Source of the DNA: Ehretia macrophylla
Lineage: Eukaryota > Streptophyta > Magnoliopsida > Boraginales > Ehretiaceae
NCBI GenBank assembly: GCA_037974665.1
Contig: CM075771.1
Location: 34,642,425 to 34,706,424, forward strand
Direction of reading: 5' to 3'
DNA: 64,000 nt
Part shown: one piece after another, positions 1 to 12,639 of the stretch
Layout of the letters: each line of letters opens with the position of its first letter
Position numbering within the stretch: position 1 is the stretch's first letter
The notes under the pieces: generated by a model
What the model was told of the DNA's origin: nothing
Databases searched by the model: none
Seen by the model: the letters and a program-made list of their open reading frames with translations, nothing else
Position numbers and translations under genes: made by a program

Positions 1-338
1 AGATGGCCTTTTCACTTTTTTCAATGCAAAAATTGTGGTGGTCAATTTTATGAGTATTTTATTTAAGGGTAATTTTAAAAAGTTAAAAAAATGGACATAA
101 ATTGAGACTTCCCAAAATGGTTCGCTGGTTGCAAAAGATTGGAAGTGTAGGATGAAGATATAACTCCCAGCTTCAAGGGCTCAATAATATTTATTAGTGA
201 GGTTTAAGTGATTTTAAAAGTCAAAATTAATGAATTTATGGTAGTTAAATAATTTTTGAGAATAAAAATTAAGGTACTTTAAAAGTATTTAAATTTTTTT
301 TATGGGGTCAATAAGAATTGTAGTACCCACAACCATAA

Positions 339-938
339 GGGTTTGTTTGGATTACGGGATTTGGAGGGAAATGATTTGATTTGGGGTGATTTTTAATTTT
401 TGCACTTGTTTGGATTGGAGGGTTTTGGGGGTGAGATGATTGGAAGTAATTTACAAAATTATTTAATGGGATGATTTTGAAATCACCCCAAATTGGGGTC
501 AATGTAGGGAAAATGAAAAATTAAAGCAACCAAATAACAATATGACCATTTAGCTCTTTTGGAAATTACACTGCTGCCACCCCTGACCTAGTATTTTCGT
601 TTCTCTATTTTTTTTTTTTTTGTTGTTGTCATTTTTCTTCATGTAATGGATCAAACATTTTAAAGAAAAGAAAAGAAAAGATCAAATCTTTTTTTAAAAA
701 AAATTACAGCTCTATAGACATCAAAATAAGGCATATTTCTCAACGTGGTTGTAAAATTTATTCTTCTCTTTTATTTTCTTTCAAATCCAAACAAAGAATA
801 CAGGTAATTTGTTTATAAAACTTTCTTTTATAATTTTATCTAATCCAAATAAGAATTAATTATCTCATTTTATTTCTTTTATTATTAAATCGTCTCATTT
901 CCTTTATTATTTTTTTCCCTCCGAATCCAAACAATACC
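339..938. mobile_element. PIF/Harbinger-type MITE with TAA target duplication
   Basis: The left end reads GGGTTTGTTTGGATT and the reverse complement of the right end reads GGTATTGTTTGGATT, matching at 13 of 15 positions. Both ends are flanked by TAA (336-338 and 939-941), the target duplication known for PIF/Harbinger and Tourist elements. Inside lies a second inverted pair around the TTTGGATT core (about 408 and 780), so the element may hold an internal duplication or a nested relative. It has no coding capacity. The boundaries are read directly; the superfamily is inferred from TIR and target duplication. Confidence 0.8.
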
Positions 939-941
939 TAA

Positions 942-3900
942 GTATAGATCCATACACCCTTACTCATCTAATGCAAAGTTAATCATAAATAGGTGAAACA
1001 CAGGCTTAATTAGCAGCATGACTAATAGTTTCAGAGGCAAACACTGGCAGACCTATATAGGACCAAATAAGGGTTGCAATTTCCATTGATGAGGATAACA
1101 GAATATTAACAAGTAAGTTATAGTTACTTTTTGTAAATAATTCTACTTTTAAGATACTTTTAGACTAAAAAAATAAATTTAACTTCTACTGAAAAATAAT
1201 AATTATTCATATATAAATAATAAATAATATAATTTTAGCTCTTACTGAACGTAAATCTTGAATTGTGATATACCAATAAGCTACCACAAACATGTGGTTG
1301 CTGAGCAACAAAGACAATATTTATTTATATACTATCTTAGTGAAACTCTCGAGTATAAACTCATAGTTTAACACGTGTTTATTCCATAACCTAATGCACC
1401 GCCCATTTTCTTTCTTTATTTACAAATTCAAGTTTATGTATACGTATTTTTTTGTAAGGTACAATGAGCTAGCGGTGAGATTTTTAAATGAGAAAGATCA
1501 TTATCATTGCGACATCAATGGATTTGATAAAGAAATATACATCAAAATGAGCATGATAGCCAATAGGAGATGTTGGTCGGGGCCAAGTTTATTGATCTCA
1601 TTAGCTTAAAATATTAACATTTGCCACTGATCATTTCGTTTAATGGTATGCTTCTCGTTTTAAGTACGAGAGATTTTGAGATCAATTTTTGTGTGTAACA
1701 TTTTAAGTGATGTAAAATAATTTAGACATCTCTTAAATTAAAAAATGAAATAAAATATTAACACTTTGTACTTCCCATTTGCCCATGTTTGAATTGTATA
1801 AATTTTATTGGATTAGTTACAAGTGGAGGCCATTAATATCACGTAAATGACAACTTGTGTATAGTAAATTCGATGAAATATTCCATCATATTTAATAAAA
1901 CTAGTATTATTTATTAGATTAGAAAGAAATTATTAAGATGCCAACCAACCAAATCTAATTGGTTATCAATAATATGGAGGTGGATATATAGTGGAGACCA
2001 ATCGTTTGTTGTGCTTTAAACCCTAGACTTGGTATTCTCTTGAAGCATAAGACTTTTATGTCACTAAGTCATATTTTACCCATACCATGTACTAGAATTC
2101 TTACCATATAAAAAAAGGTGAAATATGAACCCGTAATATATAAAAATGGTCTCCCTAAAATTACATGAATGAAATAGGAGTTTGGTGGCCAAAGAAGCTT
2201 ATCAATGAAAAGCATCCTCATAATAGATAATACTTTTTCTTTTCACAAAATCTGGAGAATCTAATTATTTCATATGGATAAATTAGGATGCTCAAAATTA
2301 ATTAGTATATAAGATTTTTGGGTTACTCCACTTAATACTAATTGGTTTTAGGATGGAAACTCAAGCTAGCTAATTATTTTCGATCGGTTATATGTTTTCA
2401 ATCCATGTGCAAGCCTTTTGTGTTTCAGGCGTTGATTTTGATATAAATTCTTCTAAATAAGCTGTTTTTTCAACTACGTCAATCAATTAACCATGAGTCA
2501 CATGCAAAAGAAGTGTTGAGAATCTAATTTTCCAACATGGATAAATCAAGAATGTTGGAAGATTTAATTATCCTACATGAATAAATCACGATGATCAAGA
2601 CTAATTTATAAGATTTTGAACTACTTCATCTAATATAAATTGATTTTAAAATAAAATCTCAGACTAATTGTTATAAATATGGATAACTTTTATTTTGTTA
2701 GTCTCTAAATTAAATAGATCTCATATTAATTTTAAAAGGTGAAATATTCCTTTTTTCAGTTTATAACTAGTCTATTTTTCTTTTTGGCTTGGTACTAATC
2801 TATTCTTATTTATTGTGCACAACTACTTGAATTTGTAATACAATTTATCATTTCAGATGAAATAATGACGGATAAGTTCGAGAACGTAGACATAATGATG
2901 AGATTAAATGTCAAAAACTCTTTCTTTATGAGACAGATTAAGTGCTAATTAAGAAACAAGATAATTTACGACTTTTGAAAAATTAAAGTGTCATCCTTCA
3001 ATTACTTTGGGAAAAAGAAATTGAATTCTTGCACATCGCTTTTAGCCTATGTTTTTTGTCAATAGAAGTAAAAATAACATATTATAAGATTTCTTCAAGT
3101 ATACGTGAATGGTGTGGTGAATATGAAAGTGCACTTGCGATGAAGAAGTCAAAAATGCAATTACACACGTCTTAACCCTAGAAAAATCATGAAAGACGTT
3201 TCTTTTTGAAGTAAATTACTTGTATGTTTCAAGAACAAATTGGTTATCAATTTTTTAAAATGAACCTTTTGATTTTTGGATTAATAATTTTGTGACGTTG
3301 TTAGTCTTGGACCTAAATTTCATCTAATGTTTAACGATTTTGACTCAAATTCTATTTAAAATTTGATAAACACGTTTTATTCTCGTGTCAAAACATAAAA
3401 CTTTAGACATAATTTAGATTGAAAACTAATGGCGTCATATAATTATAAATCAAATTACTAAAAAGTTTATTTTAAAATATTTAAAGACCGATTTACTCTT
3501 CAGAATATATAATTATGGGACCATACAAATAATTTAACCCCTTTTCTTTCGATAGGATACTTTTTTTTTGGTTGGTGATCTATGAATGCTATCGAAATAC
3601 TTTTATGTAAATTTCTTCACAACTTCCTTAAAAAAGAATAAAGAAAAACACAATCGAGTCCACGTCAATTAGGCCAATTGGGACATTATGTGAGGAGCCG
3701 TACAAGCATATTAATTGGGGTTGCTTCAAATGACCTTTCACACGACTTCTTCCAACTGACCATCTACCTTAGCTGTTGCCTTGACAATTTTTATTTTATT
3801 TATTTTTTTAATCAGGACAAAGTCGATTACATAAAAATTAATTTGCAGAATATTTCATCTCTACTATTTCTTTTTGAAAGAATCTAAACGGGATCCATGG

Positions 3901-6150
3901 GGACTTCAACCGATAACTTCTAAGATGTAAATTTAATCAGCACATCTTAAATTAGTTGTTGACAATTATGAGAGTATTATTATATTAATGCGTCACGAAA
4001 TTGAAATAATAGTAATTAATGAAACGAGGAGTTTAACTAATATGTTGTAGCAATTTTTAGAGTTTTTTTCTTGTACGAAAACTGTATAATACGATTGTTA
4101 AATATAGAGAGTGAGCCCCCACACATGTAGAGCCCACTCTCTATCTCACAATCAGTTTCTGCACAGGAGAAAATTCCAACTTTCAACAGGTAAATGATTA
4201 GGAAGGGCACGCCAAAGCCACGTAAGTGACGATATGCTTGGAATATTTTTGGCTAAAATTTTTATGTTGACCCCTAGACCACTATGTTGTTGTTGAATTT
4301 TCTGTAAAGTTCTTGTGGCTGCATCCAGAAATAGCCACTGAACTTCAACATCAACAAAGATGGAGAGGTTAAAAAACGTTCGTAATTTGATATAAAAAAA
4401 ATATTTGTAAGATTTATCTTTTCATTCTAGCGCATAGCTTCACACAATTTATGAAACTTCTGTCTCTAAGGGCACAAGAAGTCTTTTTGATAATTAAAGC
4501 TTCGTATTAATTAATTAAAAAAAGTAAATCTGTCCAACAATTATTATGAAATTTTTGCTTCAAGAGAAGAAAAAGAAAAAAAGAAAGAGAGAAGGCTCTT
4601 CAATAATGAAAAGGCTTTGTATTAATTAATAAAATCAGTATAACCTCAATAGGGAAGCGAAAAGAAGTTGCCTTCTAGTAGAGTCCCTTTTCTCTAGTCT
4701 ATTAATGAGAGCATACACAAATTACAATAACGATGTTCTACCTCAACCGATGGTCAAACTCATTAACTGAATTTTCACGTCATAAAAAAAATGTTCAACC
4801 CCACAAAAACCAAAAATTGGAAAAAAGAAAAATAAAAAATGGTTAAAATTATTTTGATCACACCATTTATGACAAGAGTTGGCAACTGCTATCATTATTA
4901 TTATATATTTATTTCTTTTACCATACTCAAAATCTGGCATTTAGTCTTAATCATTTATAATCATTTTTCCTTCAACTTCAACTTTTTTTTTTTTTTTTGG
5001 TCAGACTCCAACCTCTTAACTGAAGAAGTATAAATATATCAAGCAAATAATCTGTGTTACTATTCTTTCGAACAATAATAGATAGGGATGATAAGATTTA
5101 AACTCGTGATATTTAGCATCCTTCTAATTATGATATCTTTTTAACTTCGAATACAATGTTGCTTTTTCAGTCCCAACTAATGATTGATAATTACTACTAT
5201 TTGGGAACATAAATGTGTTGGGTAACATTCCAATAAATCCTAGTAGATCATTCTAACTTGTCTTATTTGATCTTTTGCATCATAATAAAGGTTTAATGTA
5301 TACTTCTTCCATTGGCTTGTGTTACCTACTTTTTAAACTAAATATCAGCAATGCACTAGTAGATTTCACATACTAAACCAAGAAACTTGTTTTTAACAAC
5401 TGGCAAAAATTATTATATCAATACCTAACAATCATAAGGATATGTAAGAGAATTTTCATATATATTATTTGAGAAGAAATATTTAAGCAAATATTAGAAT
5501 AAGTAGGATTTAGAAGTAAATGGAATCAAGATAAAATTTATAAAGTAATTTTTTTTTATATAAATTATTAGCAAGTAAACGTAGTAGGTTGCAAACTAAA
5601 ATTAATAAAGAGAAATTAAGATGGATCCTCATATTCTTGGAATATCTTAATGACACGTTTATCAATGGACTAGTCTATAATGATCAATAATTAACTCATG
5701 GCTCAAATATTTTTTTGTGTTGGCCAAAATAAGACAACGATAAGACTCAACTTTCAATCTGCAAAACAATAAAATTATGCTTTAACAACTCGCGATATTT
5801 ATATTTGAAACATCTCATCCTTTTTTTTTTTTTTTGCTTCGTCGGAAAAATTAAACTAAATGAGAAGGTATTTCACTTTTAAAATTTTTATTCATCAATA
5901 ATAACACAGATCTTAGAGGGTTGTCAATTCGAGAAGTTTCAAACTATTGTCGTGATCTCAAGTTTGTCAAAACTTCAAAATCTTTCTCATCTTTTCTTTC
6001 AATCTAATTTCATAGAATTTTAGAGGTTGCCCTTTTATTGAATGAAGAGATGAGTCAAATTGCTAAAATATTCAAATATCTTTAATTGAGGACAATATCT
6101 ATATTTCTCATGTAGACAAAATGGTTATTTTCATCTCATTTTCATTATGC
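942..6150. other. Gene-poor intergenic region
   Basis: No coding exon was recognised. Open frames are under 75 codons, show no domain and lie in AT-rich sequence. The stretch holds homopolymer runs (for example T runs near 4984 and 5820) and degenerate repeat-like text, but I could not define element ends. Confidence 0.6.
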
Positions 6151-6420
6151 CCCCAATCCCTCTCTCTTTCTCCTCTATTTGTACGGATAAGCGGAAAAAC
6201 AACAAAAAATATAAATAGACAAGCATTTATTTATTTTTATATGTATATACATTTTCCTTGTAAAAGAAAAAAAATTATTTGCTTCCCCAATCCCTCTCTC
6301 TTTTTCCTTTTTTTGTACGGATAAGGGGCAAAACAACAAAAAATATAAATAGAGAAGCATTTATTTTATTTTTTATATGTATATACATTTTCCTTGTAAA
6401 AGAAACAAAATTATTTGCTT
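6151..6420. repeat. Two-copy tandem duplication, about 134 bp per unit
   Basis: Unit 1 (6151-6284) and unit 2 (6285-6420) both begin CCCCAATCCCTCTCTCTTT. They share a GTACGGATAAG block, an AACAAAAAATATAAATAGA block and the ending CCTTGTAAAAGAAA. They differ by substitutions and small indels, so the duplication is not brand new. No gene lies in it; the nearest is the TBC gene downstream. Confidence 0.85.
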
Positions 6421-7365
6421 TAGACAAATTAATGGAGCCAAAATTTTCTTGCTATCAAATTAATCAAGGGGAGCTGAATGGAGATAATTAGATAAAATTT
6501 CATGTACACTAAATTAACAAAAGAGATAGATTTTTAATAAAAATGATGAATGATATCATCAAATTTATATAATCGATATCAACTTATAAGTTAAGACTTA
6601 ATTTATTTTGATTCATCAAATTAACCTAGGGGTTGTAAAAAGTAAATACTAACTTATCGTAGTTTTCTTCCTTTATATATATATAATAGAAATTAAATTC
6701 ATAATTTAAATTTAAAATTTATAATTATAATAAATCGTTACGTAATTATTTTACCAGACGCTCGGATAACCTTTGTAGTTTTGGGCATTGGCAAACACAC
6801 AGTATGCTAGAAGGCTACTCGTTCCATCTACAGAAAGCAGACAGCTCACCAACTGAGGCTGACATATGACAACAAAACACAAAAGAGGTCAAGCACTTGC
6901 CATCCCAAATTGGCCTTTTCCTTTTTCTCTCTCTTTCTTTCTTTCTTTTTTTTAATTTTAATTTTAATTTTAATTTCTCTTTCTTTCTTTTTTTTTATTT
7001 ATTTTAATTTTAATTTTTTTATTCCCATTGGCTTTGGGCCTTTGGCTGCTGTAAATTCCAAGATAACAACAAACTTGCTATTCCCCCTTTCCTTCAGCCC
7101 TCAACCTCCTCTTCTTCTTATCTCTCTCCCCAGAAAAAAACAAAAACAAAAACAAAAAAAATTGATCAAATCTGTTGTTGATCAATAGATAACACCTATA
7201 TACATTTCTCTTCTTTCTCTCTTTCTGTGGAAATCTCTCTCCTGATTTCAGCTCCTTCATAGACCTCAAATTTTCTCTTTCTTGGGAATTTTTGTTGCTA
7301 TTTTTAGCTAATTTTCTCATTCTTCTAATAAACTCTCCATATTTGCATTAAAGATCGCATTTTTT

Positions 7366-7860
7366 TTTTCTAGGTATTAGCCAAAGGGGTCAGCGGAAAG
7401 GTGATAATTTACCAAATAAAGTCTCCATTTCTTCTTTAAAACTTTGCGTTTTTTCAGGGCATTAAGCCAAAAGGGTACTGAAAATTTTGAACTTTTCTGA
7501 AAATTTGCCATTAAATTTTCCGTTTTGGCACTAAAAATCTCATTTTTCAGGGTAATTAGCAAAAGGGTCTGAAAAAATCGCAACTTGTCTGAAAATTTCC
7601 CAATAAATTCTCCATTTTGGCAATAAATATCTCATTTTTCAGGGTTATTAGCACAAGGGTCTCTTGAAAATCTCAACTTTTCTGAATATTTGCCAATTAA
7701 TTCTCCTTTTTTGCGCTCAAAATCGCTTTTTTCTGAGTAATTAGCAAGAGGGTCTCTGAGAAATTGCAACTTGTATTAAAATCTGCTAATAAATTCTCAC
7801 ATTTTCCATAAAGATCGCTTTTTTCTTGACATCAGCCAAAAGGGTCGGTGCAAGATTGCA
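7366..7860 (+). repeat. Tandem array of about six 92-bp units in the leader
   Basis: A GGGT landmark recurs at 7387, 7473, 7565, 7657, 7750 and 7842, giving spacings of 86, 92, 92, 93 and 92 bp. Each unit follows the order pyrimidine run, (C)AGGG or a diverged form, ATTAGC-like block, AAGGGT(C), CAACTT-like block, AATAAATTCTCC-like block. Three central units carry a T-rich tract ending in CAG, which resembles a 3' splice site. A partial unit precedes the array near 7300. The array lies just upstream of the TBC start codon and contains no ATG. Confidence 0.85.
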
Positions 7861-7888
7861 TTTTTACTTCATTTTTTGCTTTAAATAA

Positions 7889-7923
7889 ATGCTTTGTTGG
7901 GTTTTATGAAGCCGAGCCTGTGA
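7889..7923 (+). promoter_or_regulatory. Two overlapping short uORFs before the TBC start
   Basis: The first ATG after the ATG-free leader opens a six-codon frame (7889-7909, MLCWVL). Its stop overlaps the next ATG as ATGA, and that ATG opens a five-codon frame (7906-7923, MKPSL). The main start lies at 7965. The arrangement resembles a termination-reinitiation pair that could tune translation. It matters only if transcription starts upstream, which is likely but unproven. Confidence 0.5.
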
Positions 7924-7964
7924 GAATTAGAGCTAAAATTACATAAAAAAAATACATAAAAGTT

Positions 7965-10900
7965 ATGTCGCCTGTATTGCTTGAAACAACGTCGTCTGGA
8001 GATGGTCCATGTCGTGTTAGCCATCTGAGAGGTGGAAGGTGGGGTATGGGGTTGGGGATTTTGGCCTCTTCTGCTTCTGCCTCCATTGATGATCTTCGCC
8101 GTGTCACAGCTAATTCTCGTAGAAGGTATATATAAAAGAGGAATTTTTATTTTATTTTTCTCTAATTTTCCGACCCTTCCTCGGCCCGTTCGGGTGTTTC
8201 ATGCACCCGGCTCCCCATTTGGATATTTTTTTTCCTAATTCTGTTTTTGTTAATTGGGCTGATCATTAATATGGTTTCTATTATTTCATTTGTGGGTGCT
8301 ATATAATGATCTCTTGTTAAATTACATATTAAAGAGAAAAGAAACTCTTGGTTAAAAAGCTGATTCTTGGGAGTTTCCAAAATTTTCCGTGCTGCTTTCA
8401 TATTTAATATATTAATTAGATCAAATGCTTATTCTCCTTAAATTAAGCTGTTGGTGAGGAATAGTTGCATATGATAGTTAACAAATATATTGAGCTGAAA
8501 ATGAACCTGTTAATATTATTAAGCTCATTTGTCTAGCTTAAGTAAAAGAAGCAGCTCATTCTTTTGACAATTTGGCTGGCATTGTACTGCTTTTGCAATT
8601 GATGCTGTGTGATCTGATTTCTTGATCCATTATTTGGATGCATTTTGATAATGTGTCAATTGATATACTATAGAACGTGCAGTTTTAGATGTTGAGTTTC
8701 ATGAACTGCAGCGGTAGAACATTTCTAAACTACAGAAGTGCATCATTTGAATTGGTGGTTGTGTTTGTAGTTTTGTTATGCGTTTTATGTGGTCACCTTC
8801 CTACTTTAAATTAATGTTTAACTACTGTAGGTATGCTGCTTTGAGGAGGCAGCTTCTAGTTGATCCCCATGTTCCAAAGGACGGTAGCAATTCTCCTGAG
8901 CAAGTAATGGACAATCCATTGTCACAGGATCCAGGTAAAGATCGCGATACCATCCAAGCATCATTAGGATTATAATACTGATTTTCAGTCACTGTAACCA
9001 GTTCAGATGCAGAGAATTGGTTGCACTGCTGGGAGAACTTGAATCTATTAGTTAATAATTAGCAGCCACACTTATGAGTGAATATGTTATGGCCTTGCTA
9101 AGTTTACACATGCATATGTCACTTACTGGTTGCCATAATGCATACAATGCTATTGGTTTATGTTTTGCAGATAGCATGTGGGGTCGTTTTTTCAGAAATG
9201 CTGAGTTGGAGCGGATGGTTGATCAGGATTTGACTCGTTTGTATCCTGAACATGGTAGCTACTTCCAGACAGCGGGATGTCAAGGCATGTTGAGACGAAT
9301 TTTGTTACTTTGGTGCCTTAGACATCCAGAGTATGGTTACAGACAAGGTAATTTTGATAACTTGCCTCTTAAGTGCAATGCATTGCACCTTTCAAGGTGT
9401 CTAATTAAGCTTCAAATTTATGTTTGTTGGTCTGTTATGAGCTTGAATTAGTTTGTTTCAAATATTGCGAAGAACATGTTGCTCTACCTGATGCACAGTG
9501 CATATATCTTCTGTTGTAAATCATGAGGCACGGGTTGCCCTTAATTGCATTTTTCGTTTATGTAATTGTATCAATTGCTTTATTTTAAAATGAAAATGCT
9601 TCTTTAGTTCTCTTAGAAAGGTCTGGGCATGTTAACCAATGCAGTCTGTGTAGGTCTTAATTTTGTTCTTCCTGGAATTGTTTGCAGGAATGCATGAAGT
9701 CTTGGCTCCACTCTTATATGTTCTCCATGTTGACGTGGAGTATCTTCTGGAAGTGAGAAAACTATATGAAGACTATTTCGCAGACAAGTTTGATGGTTTT
9801 TCCTTCCATGAAAATGACTTGACATACAAATTTGATTTTAAGAAATTTTCAGAGTCTATCGAAAATGGAAATGGATCTGATACAGGGAAAATCAGTAGTC
9901 TCAGCGATCTTGATCCTAAGATACAAGCTGTTGTCTTAATAAGTGATGCTTATGGAGCAGAAGGTGAACTTGGTGTCCTTTTATCTGAGAAGTTTATGGA
10001 ACATGATGCTTATTGCATGTTTGATGCTATGATGAATGGGGCTGGTGGTGCTGTTTCTATGGCAGAATTTTTTTCCCCTTCACTTGTTAGTAGTTCGCAT
10101 AGTGGTTTCCCCCCTGTAATCGAAGCATCCGCTACAATGTACCATTTACTTTCCATTGTTGATTCGTCTGTTCATAGTCACCTTGTTGAGTTAGGTGTTG
10201 AACCCCAGTACTTCGCACTTCGCTGGTTACGTGTTCTATTCGGTCGTGAATTTGTGCTAGAAGACCTTTTAATAATTTGGGATGAGATATTTGCTTGCGA
10301 AAATACTAAGTTGGGAAGATCAGCTGAAAACGATGCTGTGTGCAGCTGTGCAGTCCTTGATTCGTCCAGGGGAGCTTTCATCTCAGCTTTTGCCGTATCA
10401 ATGATACTTCATTTGAGATCTTCATTGCTCGCCACTGAAAACGCCACTTCCTGTCTTCAGAGATTGCTGAATTTTCCAGATGATGTAAATCTTGAGAAAC
10501 TCACAAGGAAGGCAAAATCCTTGCAGGCCCTGGCAATGGATGCTAGCAACTCAATTCCTTTGCTGACTCTTGCTGGACTGTATGATGGAAGTAAGTCGAC
10601 AATTGTCAGAGGTCATAGCCTTTCATTAGATTCAAGTTCTCCAGGAACACCTCTAAGTGTGGTACCTGATAGCTACTGGGAAGAGAGATGGAGAGTTTTG
10701 CATAAGGAAGAAGAACGTAAGCAAGGTGGTGTTGAAAAACAAGTTTCAGACCACAAAAAAGGTTGGTCAGAGAGAGTGAGACTGCGGCTGTCTAGAACTG
10801 AATCCGAACCCTCCCCTTCTAAGGTTGGTGAGAGTAAAAAGAACCCTAAATCATCTGTTAGGAGAAGTTTGTTGGCAGATCTAGCTAGACAGCTTGGCTC

Positions 10901-12398
10901 GGATGAAGATACGGATAAATTAGTGTGTGATGAAGATTTGGACCCCAAGGATCCTGTTGAGATTAATGGACCTGATGGTGACTTTAACAATTTTACTTGC
11001 ACATCTGAGCAGAGGTGTTTGAGCGGAAATGCTGCTAGCGAAGAAAATTCTTCCATTTTCTCAGATCCCCCAAGCCCTACAAGTCGGGCGAATGATCATG
11101 AAAATGGATCTGAAAGAAGTAGTGTAGGATCAAACTTTTCTGTCGATGAAAACTATTCAGATGCTCACAAGGCAGAATCATGTGTGACTAGTCCTGAGAA
11201 CACACCACCTCCTCTTCCAGATAATCCTGTGGCTAGTCCTGAGAACTCACCACTTCCTATTTCAGATAATCCCGAGGATGTTTCATTAAGATCGGACCAG
11301 AGAGAGAATTCTGTGGCAAAATCAGTGACAGGTCTAAAGGAGCGGATGCTTCGATCAGGTAAATTTCAGTGGCTACTAAAATTTGGACGGCATCCTGGTG
11401 AGGGTACATCCGAGAAAGAAGTTGCCTCTGAAGCCACAAAAGTTAATAACGGTGGGAGTAGTCAGAACAAAATAGCTGACTTGTCAAGTGCTGATGGGTG
11501 TAACATCTCATCTGCGATTAGCAAAGGAGATACTGTAGACCAGAATCTTATGGTTACATTGCGGAATCTTGGCCAATCCATGCTTGAAAATATCCAGGTA
11601 TCGTTTTGATCATGCCTTGGACAGTCTTTTCTATTCGATATATTTACTTTTGATAGAAACAACTAATGTGGACAATGGAGCTATGATTGCATTGAAAGTT
11701 AGACCAACTAAGATGCTTGCGATAGGCAATTGATTTGCAGACTTTGGGTAATTCCTTCTTAAATTAAAAACTTTACATTCTTGTAGTTGATTTATCTATG
11801 AAGTACAAATTGTACGAGTATATAATAGTTATGAGGCAAAATTTTTCGCTGTAGAACCTGTTGGTTTGAGGGGGGAAGCTTAACACGTGGTAGAATAAAA
11901 CTAGCCAACCAAACGTATTAATCTTTGATAATCAGATGACACTAACAACAAACTTTCAAATTTTAAGTAGATAGAACATATACATGTATACATAATACAG
12001 ATGCATGAAAAAGCATGCACAACTGCAGGAACCAAGTAATACAATCCTTTCTGGATTCAGTTCAGACATAACTTTTGTCGCGACAATTAGGCGCTCACTC
12101 ATTTACCTGATTGCTGTGTAAAGTTCTCGTGTATCTGCACTTAGTTATTTGCCTGGAAATGGAATTCTTCCATTCTTTTGCGATTACTATTTCACTTGGT
12201 TCAATGCTCGAGCTCCTAATAACTTTCCATTTTGGCTTTTCGTAGGTTATTGAGTCAGTTTTCCAGCAAGATCGAGGTCATCAAGCAGGGGCTTTGGAGA
12301 ATCTATCCAAGAATGCTCTTGTTGGCAGAGGACAAGTTACAGCTGTGGCAGCTCTCAAGGAGCTTCGAAAGATCAGCAATCTTCTATCTGAATTATGA
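7965..12398 (+). CDS. TBC-domain Rab GTPase-activating protein (TBC1D5-like plant class)
   Basis: Exons 7965-8125, 8831-8934, 9171-9347, 9688-11597 and 12246-12398 join in phase with GT-AG introns to give 834 residues. TBC proteins speed GTP hydrolysis on Rab GTPases in membrane traffic. Both catalytic fingers are visible: a V-x-x-D-x-x-R arginine finger (V105, D108, R111) and the YRQG glutamine finger (Q147). The part after about residue 400 is rich in Ser, Pro and acidic residues and is probably disordered. A conserved-looking last exon encodes a short helical tail ending LLSEL. The sequence around MLRRILLLWCLRHPEYGYRQG matches what I know of Arabidopsis At4g29950/At2g19240-type proteins. 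The first ATG after two short uORFs is chosen because the next exons continue it without a break. The target Rab is not readable from sequence. Confidence 0.93.
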
Positions 12399-12468
12399 GA
12401 ACTGGAAAAATAATTTGATTTTGAAAATATGTATATACATATTGTAATTATCATTCTTTAGTTGCCAG

Positions 12469-12474
12469 AATAAA
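12469..12474 (+). terminator. Candidate poly(A) signal of the TBC gene
   Basis: An AATAAA hexamer lies 71 bp past the stop codon and is followed by a T-rich run, a common plant near-upstream element layout. Confidence 0.5.
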
Positions 12475-12639
12475 TAATTTTTTTTTTTTAGCCTCGTATC
12501 GCGTTTTTTTTCCAGTTAATATTTAAATTTTGTCACGTATCAGAGATTTGAGTATGTAAATACAAGAGCTTTATTTATATATGTAAGGTATTTGTGATAT
12601 TCACAAAGTCATAAGTACTTTCTATAGGGCATGCTATTA

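Larger units (their letters stand above)
6869..7964 (+). promoter_or_regulatory. Putative promoter and long 5' leader of the TBC gene
   Basis: A CT-rich tract with CTTT and TTAATTTT runs (about 6920-7020) and a CCTCTTCTTCTT stretch (about 7105-7130) look like a plant core promoter and transcript start. No ATG occurs on the plus strand from 6869 to 7888, about 1,020 bp, which fits a transcribed leader selected against upstream starts. The exact start site and any intron in the leader cannot be fixed from sequence alone. Confidence 0.5.

Noticed and set aside
6121..6491. Three overlapping short frames as small genes
   Set aside because: They fall in a tandem duplication of CT-rich and A-rich sequence on both strands and encode no recognisable domain.
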